Below, one piece after another: positions 33,966 through 34,994 of a DNA stretch of 34,994 nucleotides. Below the pieces are notes generated by a model. That model saw only the letters and a list, made by a program, of their open reading frames with translations, ran no database searches and was not told where the DNA came from. The DNA comes from Marivivens sp. Its GTDB lineage: Bacteria > Pseudomonadota > Alphaproteobacteria > Rhodobacterales > Rhodobacteraceae. Position numbers and translations under genes: made by a program. Position 1 is the first letter of the stretch; the number at the start of each line of letters is the position of its first letter. The stretch spans positions 1 through 34,994 of the forward strand of contig JAURFB010000021.1 in assembly GCA_030827165.1 (NCBI GenBank), written 5' to 3'.

Positions 33966-34858
33966 TCGAGCGCGGGAACAGCCTTGAGATAGGCGGCAAT
34001 TGCCTCGAGGTCGGACTGCGGGAGCCTGGCGAGTCCGGCGATCACTTCGGCCATCTGGCCGCCTGCGGTGTCGAACTCCGGGGTAAAGACGGTTGACAGG
34101 AACTCGACAATTTCTTCCGTGCTCCAGCCAAGTTTGCCGGGCGTAATGTTTGGAATTTGCCCCTGACCGGCCGGATTTGGCGCACCTGCAAGCCAACGGC
34201 TCCGGTCAAGTCCGCCCAGAATGCCGCGGGGCGTGTGGCATTCACCGCAATGACCAAGGACTTCTACAAGATAGCGTCCACGTTCCATTTCGGGGGACTG
34301 GACCGTCTCGAGAACCCAGTCGCCTCGGTTGAAGAACACCTTCCAGACGCCTATCCCCAGACGGATATTGAATGGAAATCCGACGTCATGCGGCTGGTTG
34401 GGCGTATTGGCGGGCGGGAGCGTCCGCAAATAGGCGATCAGGTCGGCCGCATCCTGCCGGGTCATGTTGCTATACGCGGAATAGGGCAGGGCCGGATAAA
34501 GATGGGTTCGGTTCAGCCCTTCGCCAAGAAGGATCGCGTTGGCGATGTCGATATCGCTCCAGTTTCCAAGGCCTTGCGGCCCCGACGAGATGTTGGGCGC
34601 TGCGAATGTGCCGAAGGGGCTGGCGAATCGGCGCCCCCCGGTCAGAACGGGTGTCTCGCTCGGCTCGGCGCCGGGTGCCGTGTGACAGCTGGCGCAGCCC
34701 GCGGCGGCAAAAACCAAAGCGCCGCGGTCAGCATCCCCCGCTAGGCCCTCGAAGAAGGTGTTCGCCAGGGGATCCGGTTTGAGCAAGACAACGGCCAGAA
34801 GCGCCACTGCTGCCAACAGGGCAGACCATGCGGAGAAGGACACGCCGTCCCGCCGCAC
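33962..34858 (-). CDS. Diheme c-type cytochrome
   Basis: The 298-residue protein has an N-terminal membrane segment (about residues 10-26) and two heme sites, CASCH (55-59) and CGECH (204-208), each followed by a class I fold. M132 and M269 are candidate distal ligands. The arrangement resembles the cytochrome subunits of quinoprotein or flavoprotein alcohol-type dehydrogenases, although those usually have three hemes. No dehydrogenase is in view. A GTG at 34858 begins 3 bp after the stop of the upstream cytochrome c'-like gene, implying one operon. A strong Shine-Dalgarno is lacking; a GTG at 34843 is possible. Confidence 0.87.
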   Translation of the reverse strand: MRRDGVSFSAWSALLAAVALLAVVLLKPDPLANTFFEGLAGDADRGALVFAAAGCASCHTAPGAEPSETPVLTGGRRFASPFGTFAAPNISSGPQGLGNWSDIDIANAILLGEGLNRTHLYPALPYSAYSNMTRQDAADLIAYLRTLPPANTPNQPHDVGFPFNIRLGIGVWKVFFNRGDWVLETVQSPEMERGRYLVEVLGHCGECHTPRGILGGLDRSRWLAGAPNPAGQGQIPNITPGKLGWSTEEIVEFLSTVFTPEFDTAGGQMAEVIAGLARLPQSDLEAIAAYLKAVPALD

Positions 34859-34861
34859 TAC

Positions 34862-34994
34862 TTAGTTTGCTGGAGCCCGATATGCTTGGAGACAGGCACC
34901 GCACGCTCCTCCCAGGGCCGACATGGCAGCCTGCAAACCTTCAAGTCCACCGCCCGCAGAGCCCGCCATCTCTGCTGTTGCACCCTGCAACTTC
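34862..34994 (-). CDS. C-terminal end of a cytochrome c'-type protein with CxxCL in place of CxxCH
   Basis: Only the last 43 codons lie in the window; the start is beyond the right edge. The sequence ends ALGGACGACLQAYRAPAN, closely matching class II cytochrome c' / c556 C-termini, where the motif normally reads C-x-x-C-H before K-x-(F/Y)-R. Here the residue after the second cysteine is Leu (codon CTC, minus strand, 34889-34891) where His (CAC) is expected. One base change would explain this. Its TAA stop is 3 bp before the GTG of the diheme cytochrome, suggesting cotranscription. Confidence 0.75.
   Translation of the reverse strand, partial: KLQGATAEMAGSAGGGLEGLQAAMSALGGACGACLQAYRAPAN

Noticed and set aside
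1-34994. CRISPR array, insertion sequence, prophage or defence island
   Set aside because: No regularly spaced repeats, transposase, integrase or known defence genes were found; base composition is even.

Overview
The window looks like chromosomal core DNA from an alphaproteobacterium of the Rhodobacterales (Rhodobacter/Roseobacter group). This rests on high GC content, the gene order rplU-rpmA-GNAT-obgE-proB-proA, a chpT-type phosphotransferase, a MetA-type homoserine acyltransferase, small DUF3553/DUF6477/DUF6456-type proteins, ornithine-lipid genes olsBA and a non-pyrrolysine MttB homologue. All family names come from reading translated sequence; no database search was run. No phage, insertion sequence, CRISPR array, integrase or attachment site was seen.

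Layout. 1-2764: a Ppx/GppA phosphatase cut by the left edge, rlmE, and an opposed msrB-msrA operon. 3002-6182: a PiT phosphate permease, an exported pentapeptide-repeat protein, a Cys-rich exported peptide, a monoheme cytochrome c and tRNA-Ser(CGA). 6183-12352: the ribosomal L21/L27 operon with its promoter and terminator, three tandem GNAT acetyltransferases, then obgE-proB-proA. 12353-14892: chpT, divergent to a DUF3553 protein, then olsB-olsA. 14889-20723: a ThiE-like protein, a TfoX-N protein, a TrmJ-like methyltransferase, heme A synthase, an M32 carboxypeptidase, an ECHDC3-like crotonase and a hotdog thioesterase. 20781-21867: the rplM-rpsI operon with promoter, leader hairpin and terminator. 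21884-29569: a PaiB-like flavoprotein facing a run of eight minus-strand genes (guaA, ABM protein, two EamA exporters, P-loop protein, metA, ppk2, tetR). 29755-34994: an orphan MttB homologue, a divergent DUF6477 / DUF6456-HTH pair, lipA, and a diheme cytochrome c preceded by the 3' end of a cytochrome c'-like gene.

Themes. Most genes are housekeeping: translation (L21, L27, L13, S9, RlmE, TrmJ-like, ObgE, tRNA-Ser), proline, methionine, GMP and lipoate synthesis, oxidative repair (MsrA/MsrB), aerobic respiration (heme A, cytochromes c), phosphate and polyphosphate handling (PiT, PPK2, Ppx/GppA) and phosphorus-free membrane lipids (OlsBA).

The points most worth a second look are these. The cytochrome c'-like gene has CxxCL where CxxCH is expected. 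The DUF6477/DUF6456 pair has a shared promoter region carrying direct repeats and a CtrA-like site. Five of eight convergent protein-gene pairs overlap by exactly the tetranucleotide CTAG. A perfect 11-bp inverted repeat lies between tRNA-Ser and rplU. The lipA leader is structured. The ThiE-like and crotonase-like proteins have lost expected catalytic residues. I see no clear new defence or mobile system.
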